Source: an uncultured Gemmatimonadota bacterium (GTDB lineage Bacteria; Gemmatimonadota; Gemmatimonadetes; Gemmatimonadales; Gemmatimonadaceae). From it: a stretch of 64,000 nt of DNA. How positions within the stretch are numbered: the stretch's first letter is position 1; every line of letters starts with the position of its first letter. This document shows, in pieces, positions 32,446 to 41,599 of this stretch. The notes under the pieces are model-generated. The model had not been told where the DNA came from, searched no databases, and saw nothing but the letters and a program-made list of their open reading frames with translations. Location of the stretch: positions 93,149 to 157,148 of the forward strand of contig CADEDA010000003.1 in the NCBI GenBank assembly GCA_902825965.1. The letters are read 5' to 3'. Both the position numbers and the translations under genes were made by a program.

Positions 32446-34206
32446 GTGTCCCCAAGGTCCACCGTCCGCTCCACCCTGCGGCGCGCCCTCGCGGCGGCCG
32501 GTCTGCTGTCGCTCACCGCCTCCGGCGCCGTCGCGCAGCGCCGCATCGGGATGATCCCGGTGGGGGCGAGCGAACTCCGGGACTCGGTGGCGCTCTACAC
32601 CACCGACCGCAGTGCGCTCGGCCGGCGCTGGACGGTGGAGTTCTCGCCGACGCGTCGTGCACGCTTCGCGGCGTTCTACACCGACTGGCAGCAGCGGCTG
32701 GCGCGGATCGACTTCAACAAGTTGAGCCAGGAAGGCCGCATCGACTACGTGCTGCTGGAGAGCCGCCTCAAGTCGGAACTCGCGACGCTGCGCCGGGAGG
32801 AACGGCTGCTCGGGGAGATGCAGCCGTTGGTACCCTTCGGTGCGGTGGTCACCGAGTTCGAGGAGCGGCGGCGGCGCTTCGAGAAGGTGGACGCGCAGGG
32901 GTCGGCGAAGGCGCTGGCGACCATCGCCGCGCAGGTGGACAGCCTCACACGCGCGGTGCGTGCGCGGCAACCCAACGCGGTCTCGCGGGCAGACCGCATC
33001 GTCGCGTTGCGCGCCATCGGCTACCTGGGCGACCTGCAGACCACGCTGCGCAACTGGAGCCGCTTCTATGCGGGGTACGACCCGACGTTCACGTGGTGGA
33101 CGGAGGACCCGTTCCGCCGTGCCAACGACGCGATCGGCCGCTACACCCGCGCCATCCGCGAGGTGATCGTCGGGCAGCGCGAGGGGCAGGAGGAACCGAT
33201 CATCGGCGACCCGATCGGGGCGCAGGGGCTGGCCGAGGACCTCGACGCCGAGCTGATCGCGTACACGCCGGCCGAGCTCATCGCGCTGGCGGAGCGGGAG
33301 TTCACCTGGATCGACCAGGAGAAGGCCCGTGCTGCCCGCGACATGGGCTTCGGCAGCGACGTGAAGGCGGCGCTGGAGAAGGTGAAGCAGGCGTACGTGC
33401 CGCCGGGCGAGCAACCCGAGTTGATCCGCCGCCTCGCCCGCGAGGCCGTGGCGTTCATCACGGAGCGGAACCTCGTCACCGTGCCCCCGCTGGCCGACGA
33501 GATCTGGCGCATGGAGATGATGTCGCCGCGCCAGCAGCTCGTCTCGCCGTTCTTCCTCGGGGGCGAGATCATCCAGGTGTCGTACCCCACCGACTCCATG
33601 GCGCACGACGACAAGCTCATGTCGATGCGCGGGAACAACCCGCACTTCTCCATGGCGACGGTGCACCACGAACTGATCCCCGGGCATCACCTGCAGGGGT
33701 ACATGACGTCGCGCTACAACACGCACCGCGGCGCGTTCGGCACGCCGTTCTGGGGCGAGGGCTGGGCCCTGTGGTGGGAGATGCTGCTGTGGGACCAGGG
33801 CTTCCCGCGGACGCCCGAGGACCGGATGGGCATGCTGTTCTGGCGCTCGCACCGGCTGGCCCGGATCATCTTCTCGCTCAAGGTGCATCTGGGCGAGATG
33901 ACGCCGCAGGAGGCCATCGACCTGCTGGTGGACCGCGTGGGGCACGAGCGCGCGAACGCGGAGGCCGAGGTGCGCCGCTCGTTCAACGGGACCTACTCGC
34001 CGCTGTACCAGGCGGCCTACATGCTGGGTGGCTTGCAGATCCGTGCCCTCCACCGCGAACTGGTCGGGGGTGGTCGGATGTCCAATAAGGAGTTCCACGA
34101 CGCGATCCTGCAGGGCGGCCGCATGCCGATCGAGATGGTGCGGGCGCGGCTGCTGGGGACGCCGCTTTCGCGCGGCTATCGCGCCCAGTGGAAGTTCATC
34201 GACTAG
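32446..34206 (+). CDS. DUF885 exported peptidase-like protein
   Basis: The 586-residue protein uses a GTG start that places a signal peptide at the N-terminus (RRALAAAGLLSLTASGAVAQ). The DUF885 active-site-like region is clear: HHELIPGHHLQGY with His407/His408, Glu409 and His414/His415, and Glu438 in FWGEGWALWWEMLLWD. These resemble gluzincin zinc ligands of the M2/M32-like fold. The rest is helical with MLGGLQIRALHREL near the end. DUF885 proteins are thought to be peptidases, but little is proven. The GTG lies 29 bases after the NHL stop. Confidence 0.87.
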   Translation: MSPRSTVRSTLRRALAAAGLLSLTASGAVAQRRIGMIPVGASELRDSVALYTTDRSALGRRWTVEFSPTRRARFAAFYTDWQQRLARIDFNKLSQEGRIDYVLLESRLKSELATLRREERLLGEMQPLVPFGAVVTEFEERRRRFEKVDAQGSAKALATIAAQVDSLTRAVRARQPNAVSRADRIVALRAIGYLGDLQTTLRNWSRFYAGYDPTFTWWTEDPFRRANDAIGRYTRAIREVIVGQREGQEEPIIGDPIGAQGLAEDLDAELIAYTPAELIALAEREFTWIDQEKARAARDMGFGSDVKAALEKVKQAYVPPGEQPELIRRLAREAVAFITERNLVTVPPLADEIWRMEMMSPRQQLVSPFFLGGEIIQVSYPTDSMAHDDKLMSMRGNNPHFSMATVHHELIPGHHLQGYMTSRYNTHRGAFGTPFWGEGWALWWEMLLWDQGFPRTPEDRMGMLFWRSHRLARIIFSLKVHLGEMTPQEAIDLLVDRVGHERANAEAEVRRSFNGTYSPLYQAAYMLGGLQIRALHRELVGGGRMSNKEFHDAILQGGRMPIEMVRARLLGTPLSRGYRAQWKFID

Positions 34207-34235
34207 GGGCGAGGTGTGAGGTGGGAGGTGTGAGG

Positions 34236-36035
34236 TTGCTGCAACGCGCATCCGCCGGGCGGCTGTGCGTGCTGGTGTCGTCGATCGCCTCCGGACTGTG
34301 TGGGCTGCCGCTGGCGGTGGAGTCCCTGCCGGCGCAGTCGCTGCTGACGCAGACACTGGTGGTCGCGCCGTTCAGTGGCGTGGGCGATGCGCGGGCCGGG
34401 CTGCGGGTGTCGGACGGAATGCGCGACGCGATCCGCCGCCATGCGCGGCGCGGGCTGGAGATCGTCGGCACCGATTCGGTGACCCGCATGTTGCGCGGGC
34501 AGGGCATCACGCGCCCGGAGACCGCGCGCGAGCTGGACCTGGTGCTCGTCGCGCGCATCGCGCGGGCCGACGAGGTGCTGGTGGGCGAGGTCCGCGGCAG
34601 GGGCGACACCCTCGAGGTGCGGGCGTCGATCGTGCTGCTGCGCGATCCGCGCCAGCGCGAACCCCTTCCGACGGTGCGCGCCGTGGGCCGCGAGGCGACC
34701 GCGGATGCACTCGCCAGGGCCGTCGTCGCCGCACGCGGACAGATGGACCCGCTGCGACGCTGCGAGAACGCGGCCCGCGAAGGCCGCCGCGCCGACGCGA
34801 TCGCCGCCGCGACACAGGCCCTCACAGTGTACCCGCGCGGCGTGCTCGGGCGTGTCTGCCTCGCCCGAACCCTGGTCGCCGGCGGTGCCCCGGCCGATTC
34901 CGTCCGCGAACTCGCCGACTACATCCTCTCCCGCGACTCGACCAGCCTCGTCGCGCGCACCATCCGGGCGCAGGCCTTCGAAGGCCTCAACCGGGTGGAC
35001 GAGGCGGTGCGGGACTGGACCGTCACACTCGCCATGCGCCCCGACTCGGCCGACTTCGCGACGTTCGCGATCGAACGCCTGCTGCAGCTCTCGCGGCCGC
35101 GCCCTGCACTCACGGCCCTCGACTCCATCGCGCCGCGGCATCCGGGCGACGTGCGGTTCCCACGGCAGCGCTTCCGTGCGCTGCACGCGCTCGAACGCTG
35201 GCCAGCGACGGTGGGACTGGGCGACTCGCTCGACAAGGTGGACCCCGTGTTCAGCGGCGAGCCGGCGTTCGCGTTGCGCTACGTGGAGGCGATGCTGCGG
35301 CACGGTGACACGCTGCGGGCCATCGCCAAGAGTGCGCGCTCGGTCGCGGACCATCCGCAGGACGGGCGCCTGTACGTACAGTACGTGCGCCTGATCGCCG
35401 GTGAGAACCTCGCGGCGCTCTCCCGCGGCTTGTCGCGCTTCCCGCGGCTCGCGGAGCTGCGCGTGCTGGCTGCGCAGCAGGCACGCGCCGCCGGCGATCG
35501 CGCCGCCGAGCGTGCGGCGCTGGCCCACGCGCTCGACGCCGATGCGTCGCTGCTCACGAGTCACATGCGCCTGGCCGAGCTCTGGTTCCAGGACGGGCGA
35601 CCCGACAGCGCGTACCACGCGTTGCGCCGCGCCCCACGCAGCGGCAGCGGCGCGACCATGCTGCGCTCGTACGCGATGGGCCGCGGCGTGGAGTTGCTGC
35701 GCGCGGCGATCGACTCCGTGCCGCAGACGTACGCGGGCGCACTCGCATTCCTCACGCTGGCCGACAGCGTGGACTCCAAGGACGACACGCGCAGCCTCGT
35801 GGTGGCGGCGTTGCTGCAGACCTCGCGGGCCGAGCTGGTGGCGGCCGCCAACGCGCCGGACTGCGACGGGCTGCGCCGCTCGCGCGTACGCCTCGACGAA
35901 TCCGCGGCGACACTCGAGCGCGGCATCGGCTCGGGTGCCGCCGCGGAGGAACTCCGGGGCGCACAGCAGGCGCTGGAGGCGGCAGTGGAGGAGTCGTTGC
36001 GTCGCTCCTGTCCGGTGGTGCCGCCGCCCCGCTGA
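34236..36035 (+). CDS. Exported TPR-like protein with TolB-like N-terminal domain
   Basis: The 599-residue protein has a signal segment (LVSSIASGLCGLPLAVESLPAQS). Residues near 35-150 resemble the N-terminal domain seen in TolB/kinase-associated proteins (TLVVAPFSGVGDARAGLRVSDGM, then GLEIVGTDSVTRMLRGQGI). The rest is helical with TPR-like spacing and repeated Ala/Arg/Leu text. The start is uncertain: TTG at 34236 lies seven bases after GGAGG and is preferred; GTG at 34230 is only one base from it. No catalytic motif is present. It probably has a scaffold role. Confidence 0.68.
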   Translation: MLQRASAGRLCVLVSSIASGLCGLPLAVESLPAQSLLTQTLVVAPFSGVGDARAGLRVSDGMRDAIRRHARRGLEIVGTDSVTRMLRGQGITRPETARELDLVLVARIARADEVLVGEVRGRGDTLEVRASIVLLRDPRQREPLPTVRAVGREATADALARAVVAARGQMDPLRRCENAAREGRRADAIAAATQALTVYPRGVLGRVCLARTLVAGGAPADSVRELADYILSRDSTSLVARTIRAQAFEGLNRVDEAVRDWTVTLAMRPDSADFATFAIERLLQLSRPRPALTALDSIAPRHPGDVRFPRQRFRALHALERWPATVGLGDSLDKVDPVFSGEPAFALRYVEAMLRHGDTLRAIAKSARSVADHPQDGRLYVQYVRLIAGENLAALSRGLSRFPRLAELRVLAAQQARAAGDRAAERAALAHALDADASLLTSHMRLAELWFQDGRPDSAYHALRRAPRSGSGATMLRSYAMGRGVELLRAAIDSVPQTYAGALAFLTLADSVDSKDDTRSLVVAALLQTSRAELVAAANAPDCDGLRRSRVRLDESAATLERGIGSGAAAEELRGAQQALEAAVEESLRRSCPVVPPPR

Positions 36036-36042
36036 GTGCCGC

Positions 36043-36067
36043 TAGGGCAGGCGCTTAGGGCAGGCGC
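36043..36067. repeat. Direct repeat at a convergent gene end
   Basis: The unit tagggcaggcgc occurs at 36043-36054 and 36056-36067, a 13-base period. The second copy covers the last codons of the minus-strand quinoprotein gene and its TAA. It looks like a small local duplication. Confidence 0.7.
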
Positions 36068-38250
36068 AGCGCCACCAGCGACGTGTTGGCGCCGGCGCCC
36101 ATCGCGAAGACGATGTACTGCTTGCCCTTGTGCAGGAAGGTCATGGGCGCCGCCGTCGTGCGCGAGGGGATCTCCACCGCCCCCACCTGGCGCCCCGTGG
36201 CCTTGTCCACCGCGAAGAGCTGCGGCTTGGCATTGGGCACGCCACCGGACCGGCCGGTGCCGTAGATCACGAGCGACTTGGTGACGATCACCTGGGCCTG
36301 ACCGCCGGCGGCCCGCGGCGGCAGCTCCACTCCCGCGAACAGCGGGTCCGTGCTGCGCACCGGGATGAAGCCGCCGTTGGGGATCCACCACTTCTTGTCC
36401 CCGCTGTTCATGTCGTACGCGGTGATGCCGCCGAGCTGCTTGGGCTTGAGGATGGAGACACCGCCGAGCATGGAGGCACTGCCGCGGCCCTCGAACCCCC
36501 CGCCGCGCGAGGCCGGTGGCGTGTAGCCCGGCGGCGGCGCGAGGGCGCCGATCAAGCCGCAGTTGTCGCGCGGCGAGCTGTAGCGGAACTCGCTGCAGGG
36601 ATCCTTCTGCAGCGTGATCGTCGAGAGTCCACTGAGCGCGGCCACGTAGAGCATGCCGGTCTCGGGATCGAACGCGGCGCCACCGTCGATGTTCACGCCA
36701 CCCGAGGCACCGGGTGCGTACCAGGCGCAGCGCAGTCCGCCCTGCGACGATCCGTCGGAGGTGGTCGCGGGGATGTAGTACGGTCCCATGCGGCAGCGCT
36801 GCGCCATCTTGAGCGCGCTGTCCTTGATGGCGGGTGTGTAGTCGATGAGGTCCGACTCGAGCAGCCCCTGCTGCGCGTACGGCGCCGGCCTGGACGGGAT
36901 GGGCTGCGTCGGCGAGGTCTTCTCCCCGGGCACGTCGCTCTGCAGCACCGGGGTCTCGACGATCGGCCAGATCGGCTCGCCGGTGACCCGGTCGAAGGTG
37001 TAGAGCCAGCCCTGCTTGGTGCTCTGCGTGATCGCCTTGCGGCGCGTGCCGTTCACCGTCACGTCGATCAGGTTGGGCGCCATCGGCGTGTCGTAGTCCC
37101 AGATGTCGTGGTGCACCATCTGGAAGTGCCACTTCCGCTTGCCGGACTTGGCGTCGAGCGCGACGAGCGAGTTGCCGTAGAGGTTGTTGCCCGGCCGATG
37201 TCCGCCGTACTCGTCCATGAGCGGCATGCCCACGGGGATGTACACGGTGTTGAGTTCCGGGTCGGCCGAGTAGGTGGCCCAGGCGTCGTTCTTGCCGACG
37301 CCCTCGCTGCCGATCTTGGACCCGTTCTCCCACGTCTCCGCGCCGAACTCGCCCGGCTGGGGCACGAGGTTGAACTTCCAGAGCTGCCGGCCGGTCCGGA
37401 GGTCGAAGCCGCGGATGAAGCCGGGGATGTTGCGGACGCGGATGGGATAGTAGCCGTGGATGGACGAGTTGCCGACGACGATCACGTCATTCACGACGAT
37501 CGCCGGTGAGGAGGCGGCGATCTGGCCGTTCACGGGATCGATCCCCACCGTGCCGTCGGCGCCGATCTTCTTCACGGGATCCCAGGTCTCGCCGGGCTTG
37601 GCGCGACGTGCCGGTGCGGCGTCCGAGATGATCAGCGAGCCGGAGTCGTCCACGGCGAGTGGCACCAGCGGGTAGCCCAGTCCGTCCATCAGGTCGACCA
37701 CGCCGTTCTTCCCGAACTTGGGATCGGGCACGCCGGTCCTGGCGTCGAGCGACACCATATGGTAGCCCGGCGTGACGACGATCACGCGCTCGTCCTTGCC
37801 GTCGGTCCAGTAGGTGGGGCCGCGGCCCGCGAACTGCCGTGGGGCCTTCTGCCAGCGGATGCCTTCCTCGAGGCGATACATCCAGAGCGTCTCGCCCGTC
37901 TCGGGGTCGATCGCCATCACCGATCGCCGCGTGGTGGCGACGGTGAAGAGGCGGCCGTTGGCGTAGAGCGGCGTGGTACGGTAGTACTCGTCGGGTCCGA
38001 AGGTCCCGGCATTCCACTGCCAGGCCATCTTGAGCGAGCCGAAGTTGTCGGCGTTGATCTGGTCGAGCGGCGAGTAGCGCGTGCTGAAGGCATCGCCGCC
38101 CCAGTAGCGCCACTCCCCCGGCGCGTTGCCGCGCACGAGGCCGGTCATCACGGGAGCGGCGCCGCCCGGTGCACTCACCGGCCGCGGGGACTGCGCCGGC
38201 ACGATCAGCGGCGCGACGAGAAGGGCGAAGGCGAGTGCTCGGCGGATCAT
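36055..38250 (-). CDS. PQQ-dependent quinoprotein dehydrogenase (membrane/periplasmic glucose- or alcohol-dehydrogenase type)
   Basis: The 731-residue protein has a signal peptide (ALAFALLVAPLIVPAQS). An eight-bladed propeller is indicated by EWRYWGGDAFSTRYSPLDQINADN, repeated tryptophan docking text such as DPETGETLWMYRLEEG, DLRTGRQLWKFNL and DAKSGKRKWHFQMVHHDIWDYD, and the last blade LFAVDKATGRQVGAVEIP. No C-terminal haem domain is fused; the cytochrome is encoded by the upstream overlapping gene. The family oxidises sugars or alcohols in the periplasm. The substrate is unclear. The ATG overlaps the cytochrome stop (ATGA). Confidence 0.92.
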   Translation of the reverse strand: MIRRALAFALLVAPLIVPAQSPRPVSAPGGAAPVMTGLVRGNAPGEWRYWGGDAFSTRYSPLDQINADNFGSLKMAWQWNAGTFGPDEYYRTTPLYANGRLFTVATTRRSVMAIDPETGETLWMYRLEEGIRWQKAPRQFAGRGPTYWTDGKDERVIVVTPGYHMVSLDARTGVPDPKFGKNGVVDLMDGLGYPLVPLAVDDSGSLIISDAAPARRAKPGETWDPVKKIGADGTVGIDPVNGQIAASSPAIVVNDVIVVGNSSIHGYYPIRVRNIPGFIRGFDLRTGRQLWKFNLVPQPGEFGAETWENGSKIGSEGVGKNDAWATYSADPELNTVYIPVGMPLMDEYGGHRPGNNLYGNSLVALDAKSGKRKWHFQMVHHDIWDYDTPMAPNLIDVTVNGTRRKAITQSTKQGWLYTFDRVTGEPIWPIVETPVLQSDVPGEKTSPTQPIPSRPAPYAQQGLLESDLIDYTPAIKDSALKMAQRCRMGPYYIPATTSDGSSQGGLRCAWYAPGASGGVNIDGGAAFDPETGMLYVAALSGLSTITLQKDPCSEFRYSSPRDNCGLIGALAPPPGYTPPASRGGGFEGRGSASMLGGVSILKPKQLGGITAYDMNSGDKKWWIPNGGFIPVRSTDPLFAGVELPPRAAGGQAQVIVTKSLVIYGTGRSGGVPNAKPQLFAVDKATGRQVGAVEIPSRTTAAPMTFLHKGKQYIVFAMGAGANTSLVALRLP

Positions 38251-38726
38251 CGGCGGGGACTCTTGGTGGGAGGGGCGGAGCGGACCGAGTCGAGACGGAT
38301 ACTGTGCAACAGACTGGAGTCGGCGGCCAGTGGCTCGTTGCCCGCCGGCATGCCATTGATGCGGAGCAGGTAGGCGAGGGCGAGGGCGTAGTCCTCGTCG
38401 CTCATCGAACCGGGGTCGCTCTTGGGCATCTCGCGGCGGAGATACCCGAACAGCTCGCCGAGCGTGCGCCCGTACCACTTGTTCTTGAATGGCGGACCGG
38501 CGTGTACGGTGGGCGTGTGGCAGTTGCGGCAGTAGGCCGCGAAGATGTCCGCACCGTCCGTGGCCTGCTGGTCGGTGTAGACGCTGTCCATCGTGGTGCG
38601 TGGCGCCGACGGTCGCTGTGCCTGCGACCGCGGGTGCGGCGGGTCCGTGGCGGGAGTGCGGGAGGCGGCTGTCGCGACGAACGCGGCGAGGCCGAGCGGC
38701 AACAGCAGGCGGCGGGAGACAGGCAC
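38247..38726 (-). CDS. Exported mono-haem cytochrome c partner of the quinoprotein
   Basis: The 159-residue protein starts with GTG; a short hydrophobic signal (RRLLLPLGLAAFVATAA) follows immediately. It has a single CRNCH haem site and the segment REMPKSDPGSMSDEDYALALAYLLRINGMPAG typical of a class I cytochrome domain with a methionine ligand. It overlaps the quinoprotein gene by ATGA, so it almost certainly accepts electrons from it. Its tail (MPAG, then ADSSLLHSIRL) is shared with the cytochrome at 29196. Confidence 0.87.
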   Translation of the reverse strand: MPVSRRLLLPLGLAAFVATAASRTPATDPPHPRSQAQRPSAPRTTMDSVYTDQQATDGADIFAAYCRNCHTPTVHAGPPFKNKWYGRTLGELFGYLRREMPKSDPGSMSDEDYALALAYLLRINGMPAGNEPLAADSSLLHSIRLDSVRSAPPTKSPRR

Positions 38727-38767
38727 TGGGAAGGGAACAGGGTTCGGCGAACGGTCCGCGGCGCGCG

Positions 38768-40111
38768 TCAGGACCGACGCAGGATCTGCAGAATCTGTCG
38801 CATGGCGAGGGCGAGGGCCAATGCCACGGCAAGCAACAGCGCCGCACGCATGGCCCCGAGGGCGAAGTGGGCGTCGAGTGCCGGCCAGGCGAAGTTCGCG
38901 CGATGCGCCGCGAGTTCGCTGCCGCGCGCGGTCATCCAGTGCCACGCGGCGTGGGCGACGATGGCCGATCCCACGATGGTGAGCAGGCGCTCGCGACCCG
39001 CACCGACGTAGCGCCGCGCCAGCCAGAGCAGCGGCACGGCGAGCGCGAGCACGGCGAGTTGGCCGGCCTCCACGCCGACGTTGAACGCGGCCAGCGCGGT
39101 GACGAGGTTCCCGCCGGCGAACTGCAAGGTCTCGCCGAGCGCGAACGAGAATCCGAACCCGTGGATCAGGCCGAACGCGAACGCCAGCGGCCAGCGCGCC
39201 GCCAGCCGTTCCTCGCCCAACACGAAGTTCTCGACCGTGAGCCACACGATGGAGGCGGCGATCAGCGTCTCGACCAGGGGCGGGAACCACAGCGCAGCGG
39301 GGGTGAACCCGAGGGCCGCTGCCCCCAGCGTGAGCGAGTGGGCGACCGTGAAGGCCGTGATGATGGTCACCAGCGACTGCCAGCGGCGCAGGGGCAGCAC
39401 GAGGCAGAGCACGAACAGCAGGTGGTCGATGCCGCCGAGGATGTGGAAGAAGCCCTCGCGGAGGAACTGTCCGAAGGTCTGGTACCAGGCCGGCGCCAAC
39501 GCGACGGCCTCGGGGTCACCCTGATAGGTCAGCACCCGTGCCGCGCCGTCCGCATCGACGAGGTGCACCACACTCACCGTGCGCACGCCGAGGTGCGCCA
39601 GCGCCGGATGCAACACCAGTCGTGCATCGTCGCGGGGCAGGCGATACTCGAGCGCGACGTCGAACAGCGCCTGTTGCCAGGGCAGCCGCTCCACCTCGAG
39701 CAACGGCGCGGTGAACACCGCGCGGGCGGTCGCCAAGGACTCGAACGCGCGGTCGTTGGGCAGTGCCAGCCGCGCGCCGGTCACGCGCGGGGCGTCGAGG
39801 GTCTGCCCGTCGGCCGTGATCCGGAGCCCCTCGACGAGCCAGAGCTGCGCGGTCTGCGGCAGCAACGCACGCACGCGGACCAGGTCGAGCGACCCGTCGT
39901 CGCGCAGCGGGAAGTCCACGTCGCGCATGGCCTCCAGCGGCACCCGCAACCACACGCGCAGCACGCCGGCGTCGGGCTGCACGAAGGCGCGGATGGCCAC
40001 ACGTTCCGGCACCTCGTGCGACGCCAGCGGCGCAGCGCGGCCGAGCAGCAGCACGACGGCGAGGAGCACGGCGCCGAGGGCCCGACGGGGGGAGCGCGGT
40101 CTCTGGTGCAT
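38768..40111 (-). CDS. HupE/UreJ-family membrane protein
   Basis: The 447-residue protein has a signal peptide, a periplasmic beta domain (residues about 40-210), and a C-terminal membrane half with six or seven helices. The HupE/UreJ_2 pattern is GFFHILGGIDHLLFVLCLVLPLR, then ITAFTVAHSLTLGAAAL, EERLAARWPLAFAFGLIHGFGFS and FNVGVEAGQLAVLALAVPL. Conserved His/Asp in GGIDHLLF and AHSLTL and His in LIHGFGF may bind metal; some relatives transport Ni. The role here is unknown. The start at 40111 is preferred to 40132 by the signal peptide. Confidence 0.87.
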   Translation of the reverse strand: MHQRPRSPRRALGAVLLAVVLLLGRAAPLASHEVPERVAIRAFVQPDAGVLRVWLRVPLEAMRDVDFPLRDDGSLDLVRVRALLPQTAQLWLVEGLRITADGQTLDAPRVTGARLALPNDRAFESLATARAVFTAPLLEVERLPWQQALFDVALEYRLPRDDARLVLHPALAHLGVRTVSVVHLVDADGAARVLTYQGDPEAVALAPAWYQTFGQFLREGFFHILGGIDHLLFVLCLVLPLRRWQSLVTIITAFTVAHSLTLGAAALGFTPAALWFPPLVETLIAASIVWLTVENFVLGEERLAARWPLAFAFGLIHGFGFSFALGETLQFAGGNLVTALAAFNVGVEAGQLAVLALAVPLLWLARRYVGAGRERLLTIVGSAIVAHAAWHWMTARGSELAAHRANFAWPALDAHFALGAMRAALLLAVALALALAMRQILQILRRS

Positions 40112-40176
40112 CAGGGTCGAGAGATATAGCATTGGTCGCAGTTTCGCACGGCCCTACGCCCCCATCGGAGAACGAG

Positions 40177-41376
40177 ATGGCACGGAAGAGAACGCTTTGG
40201 ACCGCCGCGGTGTTGGGTGCGGTGATCGTTTCGCTCGCCGTCGGGCAGCGGCAGTTGGCCGCGGACCTCGAGCGCCAGGCGGTGATGGCGCCGGTGTTCG
40301 AGGTCGATCCCTACTGGCCCAAGCCGCTGCCCAACGGCTGGCTGCTCGGTTCCACCATCGGCGTCGGCGTGGACTCCCGTGACCATGTGTTCATCATCCA
40401 TCGCGGCAATGCGACGCTGAACGCGCGCACCGAGGGCGGATATCCGCTCACCGGACCCTGCTGCAGCGGCGCGCCGCCCGTGCTGGAGTTCGACCCCGAG
40501 GGCAATCTCGTGAACTCCTGGGGCGGCCCGGGCGACGGCTACCAGTGGCCGAGCAGCAATCACGGCATCACGCTCGACCATCTCGACAACGTGTGGATCG
40601 GCGGCAATGGCACGCCCGATTCGACGCGGGGCATCGGGTTCGACTCGCACATCCTCAAGTTCTCGCACGACGGCAAGTTCCTGCAGCAGATCGGGGTCCC
40701 CGGGCGCCGCGCGGACTCCAAGTCGATGGACTCGTTCGGCCGCGTCGCCAAGGTGGCGTTCGATGCGAAGGCCAACGAGGCCTACGTCGCCGACGGGTAC
40801 GGCAACCGTCGCGTCGCGGTGATCGACATGACGAGCGGGGCGATCAAGCGCTTCTGGGGCGCGTACGGCAACGTGCCCAGCGACTCCAACTACGGACCGT
40901 ATCGTCCGGACGCGCCGCTCATCCCGCAGTTCCGCACGCCGGTGCACTGCGCCGAACCCACGACGGATGGGCTCGTGTACGTGTGCGACCGCGTGAACAA
41001 CCGGATCCAGGTGTTCAGCAAGGATGGCAAGTTCGTGAAGGAGAAGCAGGTCGCGCCGCGGACGATGGGCGACGGGGCGGTGTGGGACATCGCGTTCTCG
41101 CGGGATGCGGCGCAGCAGTACCTCTACCTCGCCGACGGCAAGAACGAGCGCGTGTACGTGATGGACCGCCAGTCGCTCGAGATCCTCACGGCCTTCGGGG
41201 ACGGGGGACGGCAGCCGGGGCAGTTCTTCGCGGTGCACTCCATCGCGACCGATTCCAAGGGCAACATCTTCACGACCGAGACCTACGAGGGCAAACGCGT
41301 GCAGCGCTTCGTATACAAGGGCATCCGGGCGGTGAGCAAGAAGGATCAGGGCGCGCCGTGGCCGGGGAGACAATGA
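40177..41376 (+). CDS. Exported NHL-repeat protein (peptidyl-hydroxyglycine-lyase-like)
   Basis: The 399-residue protein has an N-terminal hydrophobic anchor or signal (LWTAAVLGAVIVSLAVGQ). The NHL propeller repeats include NGWLLGSTIGVGVDSRDHVFIIHR, SSNHGITLDHLDNVWIGGNG, VAKVAFDAKANEAYVADGYGNRRVAVID and FFAVHSIATDSKGNIFTTETY. Conserved paired cysteines (GPCCSGAPP) may form a disulfide. It is a distant paralogue of the protein at 31328. A GGAG site six bases upstream supports the ATG at 40177. It overlaps the next small gene by ATGA. Confidence 0.85.
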   Translation: MARKRTLWTAAVLGAVIVSLAVGQRQLAADLERQAVMAPVFEVDPYWPKPLPNGWLLGSTIGVGVDSRDHVFIIHRGNATLNARTEGGYPLTGPCCSGAPPVLEFDPEGNLVNSWGGPGDGYQWPSSNHGITLDHLDNVWIGGNGTPDSTRGIGFDSHILKFSHDGKFLQQIGVPGRRADSKSMDSFGRVAKVAFDAKANEAYVADGYGNRRVAVIDMTSGAIKRFWGAYGNVPSDSNYGPYRPDAPLIPQFRTPVHCAEPTTDGLVYVCDRVNNRIQVFSKDGKFVKEKQVAPRTMGDGAVWDIAFSRDAAQQYLYLADGKNERVYVMDRQSLEILTAFGDGGRQPGQFFAVHSIATDSKGNIFTTETYEGKRVQRFVYKGIRAVSKKDQGAPWPGRQ

Positions 41377-41570
41377 GCGACGCACCGAAGAGCACGCGGA
41401 GCCGCGAACGGCGCGGGCCGGATCGCCGGTCCCGTGAGACCCGCGGCCCGGATCGCCGTGGGGAGGACCTTGGTCCCACGGGTGGCCTCAATCGACGCAA
41501 GGGGGACCGGCGGGTGGGGTCGCGGCGGGCGTCCGAGCGACGGCTGGGAGAGCGGCGCACGCGTCCGTGA
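41373..41570 (+). CDS. Small Arg-rich basic protein
   Basis: The 65-residue protein is co-translated with the NHL gene (ATGA overlap). It is made of imperfect repeats built around RGPDRR and RRxGERR-like text (ERRGPDRRS, TRGPDRRGE, NRRKGDRRVGS, SERRLGERR), with an estimated net positive charge above +10 and no hydrophobic segment. I do not recognise a family. It could bind nucleic acid or be disordered; it may also be a chance reading frame, although the overlap and the repeat argue for a real gene. Confidence 0.55.
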   Translation: MSDAPKSTRSRERRGPDRRSRETRGPDRRGEDLGPTGGLNRRKGDRRVGSRRASERRLGERRTRP

Positions 41571-41599
41571 GTCGTGGCGCGGTGGGCGCGCGTCCGCCC

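Noticed and set aside
34188..34236. Upstream ATG at 34188 as the start of the TPR-like gene
   Set aside because: It would overlap the DUF885 gene by 19 bases and add a non-secretory stretch before the signal; GGAGG at 34224-34228 fits a start at 34236.
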